A DNA stretch of 64,000 nt from Elusimicrobiota bacterium (GTDB lineage Bacteria > Elusimicrobiota > Elusimicrobia > UBA1565 > UBA9628). The notes beneath the pieces were generated by a model that was not told the origin of the DNA, did no database searches, and worked only from the letters and a program-made list of their open reading frames with translations. Position 1 is the first letter of the stretch; each line of letters opens with the position of its first letter. Position numbers and translations under genes: made by a program. The stretch covers positions 27,945 through 91,944 of the forward strand of contig JACRDT010000049.1 in NCBI GenBank assembly GCA_016212795.1, written 5' to 3'. Below are positions 8,266-16,007 of this stretch, piece after piece.

Positions 8266-11200
8266 ATGAGCGAGCGGCGCGTCGGGGGCCTGCCGGGCTG
8301 CGGGGCGTGGGCCTGGGCGAGCCGAGCCCTCCTGCATGGTAGCCGGGTCCCGGGGTTCGAGCCCGCGCTCTCGAAGGGGCCTCTGGTGCTGGTCAGGCCG
8401 TCGCAGGACGACATCGAGGACGTGGCCGACGCTTATCAGGCGCTGGCTCCGGTCTTCGACGGGGAGCCAGCTTGGGGGGCTCCGCGCCCCTCAGGATCGG
8501 CGTTGGCGGCCCGGGGCGGCGTCGCCCTCTTCGGCGACGATCCCATGGAGCGGGTCTCCTCGCTCAAGAGGCTCCAGGAGGGCGCCCGGCTCGTCCTGGC
8601 CACCGGCCCGGCCCTGGCCGCGGCCCTGCCGACCCCGGCCGAGTTCGAGCGGTCGGCCGTGGGGTTCTCGCTGGGGGCTCGGTCCAAGCGCGGCCAGGCG
8701 GTCGAGCGGCTCGTCGAGGCGGGCTATCGGCGGGTGGAGTTCGTCGAGTCCCCCGGCGAGTTCGCGGTGCGCGGGGCCGTGCTCGACTTCTTCGCGGTCG
8801 AGCCCGCGGCCGCGGTGCGCGTGCTCTACGACGAGGACACGGTGGCGTCGCTGCGCATCTTCGACCCGGTGACGCAGATCACCAAGGAGCAGCTGTCTTG
8901 GGCCTCCGCCACCATGGCGCGCGAGTCCTCGGGCGCCGTGCTGGCGGACTGGGTCGGAGCGCAGGCGCTGTGGATCGCGGACGAGGGGATCGAGGCCGCG
9001 CTGCCCGCGGGAACGTGGCGGGGGTCCGCGGCCGGCGGCCCGGGCTTCGGGGCGCGGCCGGCCGGGCCGTTCGGGACGGACCCGGCCCTGGCGTTCGACG
9101 AGATGCGCCGGCTCGCCGGGCGGGGCTTCAAGGTCCTGCTGTTCAGCCTCAACCGGGGGGAAGACAGCCGCATGCAGGAGCTCGCGGCCGACAAGCTGCC
9201 CGAGGGGGCCTGCCAGTTCCTCATCGGCCCGCTGCGCCAGGGGTTCGTCCACGACGGGCTCGGGCTCGCGGTCTTCTCCACCGCGGAGATCTTCCGGCGG
9301 CGCTACCGGGTCCCCTCGCGCTGGAGCCGCTTCGGGCTCCACCCCCGGGCGCCGTTCCGGCTCGCCCAGCTCAAGAAGGGCGACTTCGTGGTCCACCGCG
9401 ACTACGGGGTGGCGCTGTACAAGGGCCTGGAGTCCGTCGAGACCCCCGGCCACGGCGTGACCGACTGCCTCGTCCTGGAGTACCGCGGGGGCGACACGGT
9501 CTACGTGGCCATGACGGAGTTCGACCGGATCCAGAAGTACTCGAGCGCGGAGGGCAAGCGGCCGCGGCTCTCCAGCCTCAACACCCGCCGCTGGTCCGAG
9601 GTCAAGTCCATGGTGGTGGAGGGGGTGCGGGAGCTCGCCGAGGAGCTCATCCGCCTCGAGGCCAAGCGCCGCGCCCGCCCGGGGTTCGCCTTCGGCCCCG
9701 AGAACCTGATGGAGCGCGAGTTCGCCGAGGAGTTCCCGTTCGAGGCGACCCCGGACCAGGCCAAGGCCATCGCGGACGTCCTGGCCGACCTCGAGAGCCC
9801 GCACCCCATGGACCGCCTGGTGGTCGGCGACGTGGGCTTCGGCAAGACCGAGGTGGCCATGCGCGCGGCCTTCCGGTGCGTCGCGAACTACAAGCAGGCC
9901 GTGGTGTTGGTGCCCACCACGATCCTGGCCGACCAGCACTACCGGACCTTCTCGCAGCGCTTCGCGGACTACCCCGTGAAGCTCGCCGTCCTGACCAGGT
10001 TCCAGACGCGCGCCGAGCAGCGGACCGTGGCCAAGGGCCTGGCGCAGGGCACGCTCGACGTCGTGATCGGCACGGTCCGGCTCCTCCAGCGGGACATCCG
10101 CTTCAAGGACCTGGGCTTGATCGTGATCGACGAGGAGCACCGCTTCGGCGTGAAGGACAAGGAGAGGCTCAAGTCCATGAGGGCCCACGCGGACTGCCTG
10201 GCGCTCTCGGCCACCCCCATCCCGCGCACCCTGCACCAGGCCATGTCGGGCCTGAGGGGCATCTCGCTCATCCAGAGCGCGCCCACGGGGAGGCTCCCGA
10301 TCGAGACCCGCATCGCGCCGTGGTCGGCCCAGAGGGCGGCGGCGGCCATCTCGGAGGAGCTCGCCAGGGGCGGCCAGGCCTACTACGTCCACAACCGGGT
10401 GCGTTCCCTGCCCGCCTGCCTCCAGCGGCTCTCGGACCTGCTGCCCGGGGCGCGTTTCTGCATGGCGCACGGCCAGATGACGGCGGGCAAGCTCGAGGAG
10501 GTCATGTGGAGGTTCTTCAACCGCGAGTTCGACGTGCTCGTGGCGTCCTCCATCATCGAGTCCGGGCTCGACATCCCGAGCGTCAACACGCTGCTGGTCG
10601 AGGACGCCCAGGACTTCGGCCTCGCCCAGATCTACCAGCTGCGCGGCCGCATCGGCCGGGAGCGGCAGAAGGCCTACTGCTGGCTCTTCCTGCCCGAGGG
10701 CGTCGCGGCCTTCAAGGAGCTCCCGGAGGAGGGCCGCAGGAGGCTGGAGGCCATCCAGGAGCTCTCCCAGATCGGCTCCGGCATCAAGCTCGCCATGCGC
10801 GACCTCGAGATCCGGGGCGCGGGCGACCTGCTCGGCAAGAAGCAGCACGGCTTCCTGGACTCGGTGGGCGTCGAGTTCTACACCCAGCTCCTGCAGGACG
10901 AGATCGCCCGCGTGAAGGGCGGCGAGGTCCCGACCGACGCCGAGGTGACGATGGATTTCAAGATGGACGCCTTCCTCCCGGCCGACTACCTGCCGGGCGA
11001 AATGGAGCGCTTCGAGTTCTACAAGCGCATCCTGCGCTCCACGCCCCAGGACTGGCCCGGCCTGCGCCGGGAACTGGCGGACCTCTGCGGCCCCCTGCCC
11101 GGCCCGGTCCTCAACCTCTTCGAGCTGCTCAAGGTGCGCCACCTGGCCCAGCGCGCCAGGCTGCGCTCGATCGTCCAGCGCGGCCGGCACATCGAGGCGG

Positions 11201-11382
11201 TCTTCCGCCACGACGCGCCGGTGGACCCCGCGGCCATCGCCGCCTGGCTCAAGTCCTACGAAGGGAAGGTGCTCTTCTTCAAGACCGACGAGGGGGACGG
11301 CTTGCGCGTCGAGCTCGGGACGTCGCCTCCCCTGGGCTGGGTGCAGGGCTTCCTGGAGGGCCTCGCAAAAATGGTACCATGA
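8266..11382 (+). CDS. mfd: Transcription-repair coupling factor Mfd
   Basis: The 1,038-residue protein removes RNA polymerase stalled at DNA lesions and recruits UvrA. The N-terminal third is a degenerate UvrB-like region. The RNA-polymerase-interacting domain is at about 364-426 (LKKGDFVVHRDYGVALYKG). The SF2 translocase follows, with Walker A GDVGFGKTE (about 521), the DEEH box VIDEEHRFG (about 621), LSATPIPRTL and the motif VI region QLRGRIGRE. The TRCF domain ends the protein. It is about 100 residues shorter than E. coli Mfd, mostly in the N-terminal part. The ATG at 8266 is chosen because the longer frame would cross the -10 box. Confidence 0.95.
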   Translation: MSERRVGGLPGCGAWAWASRALLHGSRVPGFEPALSKGPLVLVRPSQDDIEDVADAYQALAPVFDGEPAWGAPRPSGSALAARGGVALFGDDPMERVSSLKRLQEGARLVLATGPALAAALPTPAEFERSAVGFSLGARSKRGQAVERLVEAGYRRVEFVESPGEFAVRGAVLDFFAVEPAAAVRVLYDEDTVASLRIFDPVTQITKEQLSWASATMARESSGAVLADWVGAQALWIADEGIEAALPAGTWRGSAAGGPGFGARPAGPFGTDPALAFDEMRRLAGRGFKVLLFSLNRGEDSRMQELAADKLPEGACQFLIGPLRQGFVHDGLGLAVFSTAEIFRRRYRVPSRWSRFGLHPRAPFRLAQLKKGDFVVHRDYGVALYKGLESVETPGHGVTDCLVLEYRGGDTVYVAMTEFDRIQKYSSAEGKRPRLSSLNTRRWSEVKSMVVEGVRELAEELIRLEAKRRARPGFAFGPENLMEREFAEEFPFEATPDQAKAIADVLADLESPHPMDRLVVGDVGFGKTEVAMRAAFRCVANYKQAVVLVPTTILADQHYRTFSQRFADYPVKLAVLTRFQTRAEQRTVAKGLAQGTLDVVIGTVRLLQRDIRFKDLGLIVIDEEHRFGVKDKERLKSMRAHADCLALSATPIPRTLHQAMSGLRGISLIQSAPTGRLPIETRIAPWSAQRAAAAISEELARGGQAYYVHNRVRSLPACLQRLSDLLPGARFCMAHGQMTAGKLEEVMWRFFNREFDVLVASSIIESGLDIPSVNTLLVEDAQDFGLAQIYQLRGRIGRERQKAYCWLFLPEGVAAFKELPEEGRRRLEAIQELSQIGSGIKLAMRDLEIRGAGDLLGKKQHGFLDSVGVEFYTQLLQDEIARVKGGEVPTDAEVTMDFKMDAFLPADYLPGEMERFEFYKRILRSTPQDWPGLRRELADLCGPLPGPVLNLFELLKVRHLAQRARLRSIVQRGRHIEAVFRHDAPVDPAAIAAWLKSYEGKVLFFKTDEGDGLRVELGTSPPLGWVQGFLEGLAKMVP

Positions 11383-11387
11383 GCCTC

Positions 11388-11697
11388 AGTGCTGCGACCG
11401 CGACTTGCTTGCCCTTTGGGCCGGTCGATTTCGGAGCGAGGCGAGGCGCGAGGAGCGACGATAGCCGTAGCTATCGGAGCGACAAGCAACGAAGCCGCAG
11501 CCCGAAAGCGACCGGCCGCGCTATTGGGAGAATCGCTTGGCGGAATCATCATTTCCCATTGATAGCGCGGAGGCCCGTCTTCGGCCGGCTGCGGCGTCGC
11601 TCGTCGGTCACAGGCCGCGGCCTGCTCCCTCCTCGCTTCTTGCAGCCGGCTCAAATCCGGGCCTCCCAAGGGGCAAGCAAGTCGCGGTCGCAGCACT
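11388..11697. repeat. 310-bp element with 33-bp terminal inverted repeats and nested hairpins
   Basis: The ends 11388-11420 and 11665-11697 are inverted copies of each other with one mismatch in 33 bases. Inside lie three further paired arms: 11421-11434 with 11502-11515 (13 of 14 paired, enclosing a 7-bp hairpin at 11459-11476), 11516-11524 with 11562-11570 (9 bp), and 11584-11592 with 11642-11650 (9 bp, enclosing the palindrome at 11611-11624). The whole folds as a cloverleaf-like RNA or single-stranded DNA. It fills almost the entire gap between mfd and the next gene. No obvious target duplication flanks it. It may be a MITE-like non-autonomous element or a structured RNA. Confidence 0.8.
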
Positions 11698-11704
11698 AGC
11701 ACGC

Positions 11705-12568
11705 ATGGCGCGTCCAGAGAGGGTCGTGAGCCGTGAGCGGCGCTCCCGCCGGTCGGGAGCGCTCCTGCTTGGCTGCCTCCTGGCGGGCCTGGGCGCCTGC
11801 CGCTCCCGGGGGGACGCCGTCCTGGCCAGGGTCGGCAAGTTGACCATCACCCGGTCCGAGTTCGAGGGCAAGCTCGCCGCGGTCCCCGTGGGCTACCAGA
11901 GCTACGTGCTGTCTCCGAGCGGGCGCAAGCAGTTCCTCGACGTGCTCATCCGCCAGAAGCTCATGCTGGCCCTGGCGGCGGATTCGGACGCCGCCCGCTC
12001 GCCTTCCTACAAGGCCGAAAGGGAGCGCCTGCGGGCGGAGATGGAGCAGCTCCTGCGCGAGCGGGAGGATGACCTCCTGACCCGCCTCTGGCTGGACAGC
12101 CTGCGCATGAAGGAGATCATGGCCGCGGGGGCGGAGGAGGCGCGGGACTACCACAAGAAGCATCCGGCCGAGGTGGGGATGAGCCACATCCTGGTGGCCT
12201 CGCCGGAGGAGGCGGAGGCCCTGGAGAAGAAAATCCGGGCCGGGACCCCTTTCGCGACGGTCGCCAAGACCAACTCCCTGGACTACGAGACCGCGGCGGA
12301 CGGCGGGAAGATGAGCCCGGCGATCTACGGCGAGATCATCCCCGATCTGGAGGACGTGGCCTTCCACATGCGCGTCGGCGACGTGGGAGGCCCTTTCAAG
12401 AGCAAATTCGGCTATCATATCCTGAGGAAGGACTACGAGAAGAACCTTCCCTTCGAGGCCTGCCAGGAGCGCATCGTCAGGCTCCTGGAGAAGCGCAAGC
12501 TCGACGGCTACATGCAGTCCCTTCAGGAAAAATACCCAGTGGAGGTCGTGGATGAACAGTTCAGGTAG
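11705..12568 (+). CDS. Parvulin-type peptidyl-prolyl isomerase lipoprotein (PrsA/PpiC-like)
   Basis: The 287-residue product has a lipoprotein signal ending in LAGLGAC, so Cys32 is the likely lipidated residue. A SurA-N-like helical region precedes a rotamase domain with VGMSHILV, ADGGKMS and GGPFKSKFGYHILR. It should assist folding of exported or outer-membrane proteins. Its last 17 bases overlap the following SurA-like gene, so the two are coupled. The ATG at 11705 is chosen because it lies just outside the inverted-repeat element and gives a sensible signal peptide; the longer frame would be translated from the repeat. Confidence 0.85.
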   Translation: MARPERVVSRERRSRRSGALLLGCLLAGLGACRSRGDAVLARVGKLTITRSEFEGKLAAVPVGYQSYVLSPSGRKQFLDVLIRQKLMLALAADSDAARSPSYKAERERLRAEMEQLLREREDDLLTRLWLDSLRMKEIMAAGAEEARDYHKKHPAEVGMSHILVASPEEAEALEKKIRAGTPFATVAKTNSLDYETAADGGKMSPAIYGEIIPDLEDVAFHMRVGDVGGPFKSKFGYHILRKDYEKNLPFEACQERIVRLLEKRKLDGYMQSLQEKYPVEVVDEQFR

Positions 12569-13655
12569 GATCCTCTTGTCGGCGGTGATCGTCGGATCGC
12601 TGGCCCAGGCCGCGGGCGCCAAGCTCATGGAGGACGCCGTCGCCACGGTCAACGGGCAGCCCGTCCTGCTCTCGGAATACCAGAAGGAGCTCAAGAACAC
12701 CCTCGAGATGTGGGAGAGGAACCAGCCGGGGGCGGTCGTGCAGCCCGAACGGCTCAAGGAGCTTCGCGAGAAGATCCTTGAGCAGCTCATCGACCACGAG
12801 GTCATGTTCCAGGAGGGGGGCAAGCTCAAGCTGAAGGTGCGGGAGCGCGACATCGAGCAGGGGATCGAGGAGGTCAAGACCCGGTTCACCCGCGACGAGG
12901 CCGGCAAGACCGTCCCCGAGGCGGAGGCGGACGAGAATTTCAAGAAGCAGCTCAAGGCCGAGGGGGTCTCGTTCACCCAGTTCCGGGAGCGCATCTCCCG
13001 GCAGGTCATGATCCGAAAGGTCATCGAGTCCGAGGTGCGCCAGAAGGTGACGCCTCCCGACGAGAAGGAGATCAAGGAGTACTTCGAGAAGGCCAAGGCC
13101 TACATCGTGAGCGGCAGCTCCCTTCCCCCCAAGGGGATGGAGGAGGAGGCCGGCCTGATCTTCATGGAGGTCGCCCGGGACATCAGGCTCATGAGCTCCG
13201 AGCGGGTCAGGGTGTCGCGCATCCTGGTGCGGTTCTCCCCGGGCGCTTCCCCCGGCGAGAAGAAGCGCGCGCGCCAGGCCGCGATGGACCTCAAGAAGCG
13301 GCTCGACGAAGGCAAGATCGGGTTCGCCGAGCTGGCCAAGGCCGAGTCCGAGGACCCGGAGAGCGCGGCCCGGGGCGGGGACATCGGGTTCATCTTCAAG
13401 GGCCTGGTCCCGCCGGAGATCGAGAAGGTCGCCTTCTCCCTGGACGTCGGCGTGGTCAGCCAGCCCGTCGAGACGGATACCGGCTTCCATATCATCCGGA
13501 TCGTCGAGAAACGGGCCGCGGAGACCCCCGAGTTCGCCAGTTTCAGGGAGCAGCTGGGCCAGTTCCTCATGAACGTGCACTTCGGCGATGAGCTGAACAA
13601 GTACGTCAAAGGCATCAAGGCCAAGGCGATCATCGAGCGGAAGCTGCCCAACTGA
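12552..13655 (+). CDS. surA: SurA-like periplasmic chaperone / PPIase
   Basis: The 367-residue protein starts with a signal peptide (about 1-23) followed by DAVATVNGQPVLLSEYQ, the usual opening of SurA N-domains. One parvulin domain lies at about 215-320 (RVSRILVRF, ARGGDIGFI, TGFHIIRI). E. coli SurA has two, so this is the single-domain form. It should escort outer-membrane proteins. It sits between another PPIase and pdxA; surA-pdxA adjacency is also known in E. coli. Confidence 0.85.
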   Translation: MNSSGRILLSAVIVGSLAQAAGAKLMEDAVATVNGQPVLLSEYQKELKNTLEMWERNQPGAVVQPERLKELREKILEQLIDHEVMFQEGGKLKLKVRERDIEQGIEEVKTRFTRDEAGKTVPEAEADENFKKQLKAEGVSFTQFRERISRQVMIRKVIESEVRQKVTPPDEKEIKEYFEKAKAYIVSGSSLPPKGMEEEAGLIFMEVARDIRLMSSERVRVSRILVRFSPGASPGEKKRARQAAMDLKKRLDEGKIGFAELAKAESEDPESAARGGDIGFIFKGLVPPEIEKVAFSLDVGVVSQPVETDTGFHIIRIVEKRAAETPEFASFREQLGQFLMNVHFGDELNKYVKGIKAKAIIERKLPN

Positions 13656-14587
13656 CGAGCCTCTCGCCCCGCCTCGCCTTCACCTCCGGCGACCCGGCCG
13701 GCATCGGGCCGGCGACGGTCGTCGCCCTTCTTAAGAGGGGCGCCTTGCGGCGCGTCTGCCGGCCGGTCCTGGTCGGGGAGCCCTCGGTCTGGAAGCGGGC
13801 GGGCTGGAGCCCGGCGCTCGCCCCGCTGGTCGACACCGGGTTGGGCCTCAAGCCGCCGCCCTGGGGCGCGCCCTCCGCCGACGGCGGCCGGGCCTCCTTC
13901 GCCGCGGTGCGTCTGGGGGTGCGGCTGGTCCGGGAGGGCGCGGCCGCGGGCGTCGTCACGGCGCCGGTCTCGAAGCTCGCCTGGAGGCGGGCCGGCGTGT
14001 CTTGCCGGGACCATACCGAGTTCCTCGAGAAAGAGACGGGCTGCGCGACCAGGATGATCCTGGCCGCCCCCGCGTCCCGGCTGTGGACGATCTGCGCCAC
14101 CCGCCACATCCCCCTGGCTCGCGTGGCGCGTTCGCTCGACCGCCGGGAGCTGGCGGCTTGCGCGGGAGCGCTCGACCAGGCGCTCAAGAGGCTGGGCTGC
14201 CGGCGGCCGAGGCTCGCCCTGTGCGCGCTCAATCCCCATGGGGGCGAGGAAGGCCTGATGGGCTCGGAGGAGGCCCGGTTGTTGGAGCCCGCCGCGAGGG
14301 CTTCCCGCCGGGCCCGCATCGCGCTGGCCGGGCCGCTGCCCGCCGACACGGCGTGGCGCTGGCATTGCTCGGGCAGGCTCGACGGGCTGGTCTGCCTCTA
14401 CCACGACCAGGCCATGATCCCCCTGAAGGTCGCGGCTGGCCTGGAGATCGTGAACTGGACCGTCGGCATCCCTTTCCCCCGGACTTCCCCGGGGCACGGC
14501 ACGGGGTTCGACCTGGCCGGCAGCCGGAAGCCCGACCCCTCGCCGACGCTGGCCGCGGCGCGCCTGGCGGCCAGGCTCGCCGCTTGA
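13652..14587 (+). CDS. pdxA: 4-hydroxythreonine-4-phosphate dehydrogenase, predicted CTG start
   Basis: PdxA oxidises 4-phosphohydroxy-L-threonine in pyridoxal-phosphate synthesis. The three metal-binding His motifs are visible: DHTEFL (usually GHTEFL), NPHGGE and YHDQAMIP. The conserved N-terminus LAFTSGDPAGIGP lies upstream of every ATG, GTG or TTG in the frame. The frame is open only from 13592, and the only plausible start is CTG at 13652, which overlaps the SurA stop as CTGA. That gives 311 residues, close to the family norm of about 330. A later TTG at 13745 would remove the GDPAGIGP motif. Confidence 0.88.
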   Translation: MTSLSPRLAFTSGDPAGIGPATVVALLKRGALRRVCRPVLVGEPSVWKRAGWSPALAPLVDTGLGLKPPPWGAPSADGGRASFAAVRLGVRLVREGAAAGVVTAPVSKLAWRRAGVSCRDHTEFLEKETGCATRMILAAPASRLWTICATRHIPLARVARSLDRRELAACAGALDQALKRLGCRRPRLALCALNPHGGEEGLMGSEEARLLEPAARASRRARIALAGPLPADTAWRWHCSGRLDGLVCLYHDQAMIPLKVAAGLEIVNWTVGIPFPRTSPGHGTGFDLAGSRKPDPSPTLAAARLAARLAA

Positions 14588-14714
14588 CGCGGCCAGGTAC
14601 CTCGGCAGCGCGCGCGTCGGCGGGAACATCAACGTCTCCGGCTGGCGCCGCAGCGGCTGGCTGGACCTGTCGGGGTCCGGCTATGTCGCCGGGACCTTGA
14701 CCTACACCGAATAG
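14586..14714 (+). pseudogene. Orphan in-frame tail, possible remnant of a surface protein gene
   Basis: Overlapping the pdxA stop, a frame of 42 residues ends in VSGWRRSGWLDLSGSGY and VAGTLTYTE before TAG at 14712. It has no start codon. Its alternating Gly/Ser/aromatic pattern looks like the end of a beta-rich exported protein. It may be the 3' remnant of a deleted gene, or chance. Confidence 0.25.
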
Positions 14715-14740
14715 AACGGGCGCCGCAGGGGCGCCCGTTC
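14714..14740 (+). terminator. Strong hairpin after pdxA
   Basis: GAACGGGCGCC and GGCGCCCGTTC form an 11-bp stem with the loop GCAGG. It ends the mfd-side operon and faces the convergent response-regulator gene. No T-run follows. Confidence 0.6.
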
Positions 14741-14790
14741 CAGGAGTGCAAGGAGACGTCTGCGTCAAGGCGGAGCGCGGCAACGGCGCT

Positions 14791-15165
14791 TCATGCGGTT
14801 CCCTCCAGGCACCTGATCACGGCTGACCGCAGCTGATCCAGGCCGAAAGGCTTGGCCAGGTAGGCCCGCGCTCCCTTCAGGTAGGAGTTCGCGGCCTCTT
14901 CGAGCGTCGGGATCCCCGACATCACGATGACCTGCGCCTGCGGCCTGAGCATCTGCACCGCCTGGAGGACCGAGGTCCCCTTGTAGTCCACGGTCAGGTG
15001 GTCGGTCAAGACGATGTCGAAGCTGTTGACCGCCAGCGCGGCGATGACCTCGCGACCTGTCGTGGCTTGCGTGACCTCGAAGCCCAGGCGCTCGAGCACC
15101 GTCGAGACGTACTCGAGCATGGACTCGTCATCCTCGACGACAAGGATAGACACCTTCTTCGTCAT
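14791..15165 (-). CDS. Stand-alone response-regulator receiver protein
   Basis: The 124-residue protein is a CheY-like receiver domain with no output domain. The acidic pair is Glu11-Asp12-Asp13, the phospho-acceptor is Asp55 in VLTDH, the switch Ser is in VIVMSG and the Lys is in AKPF. It probably passes a phosphate signal to another protein or acts by binding. The ATG at 15165 follows GGAGGCCGCACC, a good ribosome binding site. No histidine kinase is adjacent. Confidence 0.88.
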   Translation of the reverse strand: MTKKVSILVVEDDESMLEYVSTVLERLGFEVTQATTGREVIAALAVNSFDIVLTDHLTVDYKGTSVLQAVQMLRPQAQVIVMSGIPTLEEAANSYLKGARAYLAKPFGLDQLRSAVIRCLEGTA

Positions 15166-15235
15166 GGTGCGGCCTCCGAACGGCTCCGGGGCGTTCTCTC
15201 GGCGGTGGGAACGACGGTGAGTCTTCGAGCGACGA

Positions 15236-15264
15236 AGTATAGCCCCGGCCCCCGTTTTTGTCAA
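15236..15264 (-). promoter_or_regulatory. Canonical sigma70-type promoter of the response regulator
   Basis: On the minus strand TTGACA (15264-15259), a 17-base spacer and TATACT (15241-15236) form a nearly perfect housekeeping promoter. The leader to the ATG at 15165 would be about 64 nt. Confidence 0.75.
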
Positions 15265-15340
15265 GACCCAATTCCCGGGTAGGCCCGGCGCCCGAGTCCG
15301 GGACCGACCCCGGGGATGTATGTTATGATGCGAGGCACCG

Positions 15341-15874
15341 ATGGCCCCCGATCCCTACGGCACCGGCGACCCCGAGCCCGTCGCCTATGTCGTCACGGAA
15401 GACGGCCTCACGACCGGCCCCGGGCCGCTCAAGACGGCTCCCCCGGCCGAGAAGCCCGTCTTGGGCAGCATCGCGCTGCAGCTTTCCCTGCTGGGCGCTC
15501 TCCTCGCCTATTTCCTCGACGGCAACGAGTGGCTCGCCGCGGCGGAGCGGTTCGTCGAGCGCCGGCAGATGGCGCGCGTCCTCGAGCCGTACCGCGCCTG
15601 GGCCGAGAAGCACCCCCAGACCTACGACGATGTCCGGCAGAGCGCCGCGGCCCTCGTCGGCAAGGCCGTGGCGTGGGACGTCGCGCTGGCCACGGCGGCC
15701 GAGACCCCTTCCTATTACTACTGCGAGGGCGACCCCAGGAAGAACATCGCCTGGACCGCGGAGGACGCCAAGGTCCGGGAAGCCGCCGCCGGCGGGGCGC
15801 CGGTCAAGGTGCTGTCGCGCATCGACGGAGCGCGCGACGAGGCGCCGCTCCTGACCGTGTTGGAGGTCCGGTAA
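15341..15874 (+). CDS. Hypothetical single-span membrane protein
   Basis: I do not recognise this 177-residue protein. One hydrophobic segment lies at about 42-60 (SIALQLSLLGALLAYFL), with a Pro-rich N-terminus before it and a soluble C-terminal part of about 110 residues after it. TATGAT at 15324-15329 lies 11 bases before the ATG and there is no Shine-Dalgarno sequence, so the leader would be very short. It converges on the sulP gene, with two REP-like palindromes between them. Confidence 0.6.
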   Translation: MAPDPYGTGDPEPVAYVVTEDGLTTGPGPLKTAPPAEKPVLGSIALQLSLLGALLAYFLDGNEWLAAAERFVERRQMARVLEPYRAWAEKHPQTYDDVRQSAAALVGKAVAWDVALATAAETPSYYYCEGDPRKNIAWTAEDAKVREAAAGGAPVKVLSRIDGARDEAPLLTVLEVR

Positions 15875-15888
15875 TCACTCGCCTCCAA

Positions 15889-15943
15889 GTCACTCGCCCC
15901 CCACGGGGGGCGAGTAGTGGGGGCAGATGCCGTTTCATTAGGG
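15889..15943 (+). repeat. REP-like palindrome, copy 1
   Basis: A hairpin ACTCGCCCCCC/GGGGGGCGAGT (15892-15915) is followed by TAGTGGGGG and the conserved tail ATGCCGTTTCATTAGG. Copy 2, at 15948-16007, is its inverted partner. The pair lies between two convergent genes and can act as a bidirectional terminator. Confidence 0.75.
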
Positions 15944-15947
15944 AGTT

Positions 15948-16007
15948 CCTTATGAAACAGAATATGACCCCCCGCTACTCGCCCCCCCGTGGGGGGGGCG
16001 AGTGTCA
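15948..16007 (-). repeat. REP-like palindrome, copy 2 (inverted)
   Basis: This is the reverse complement of copy 1, with one extra G/C pair in the stem (15977-16003) and the tail TTTCATAAGG. It abuts the stop codon of the SulP gene, so the repeat supplies the end of that reading frame. A third copy is at 54369-54426. Confidence 0.75.

Noticed and set aside
8462..8515. GEPAWGAPRPSG segment in the N-terminal part of Mfd as another in-ORF repeat
   Set aside because: It looks like a low-complexity linker, but no second copy was found in the window and no hairpin like those of families A, E or F is present.
11388..11697. IR element as a classical insertion sequence
   Set aside because: It is too short for a transposase and has no coding frame. 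It can only be a non-autonomous element or an RNA.
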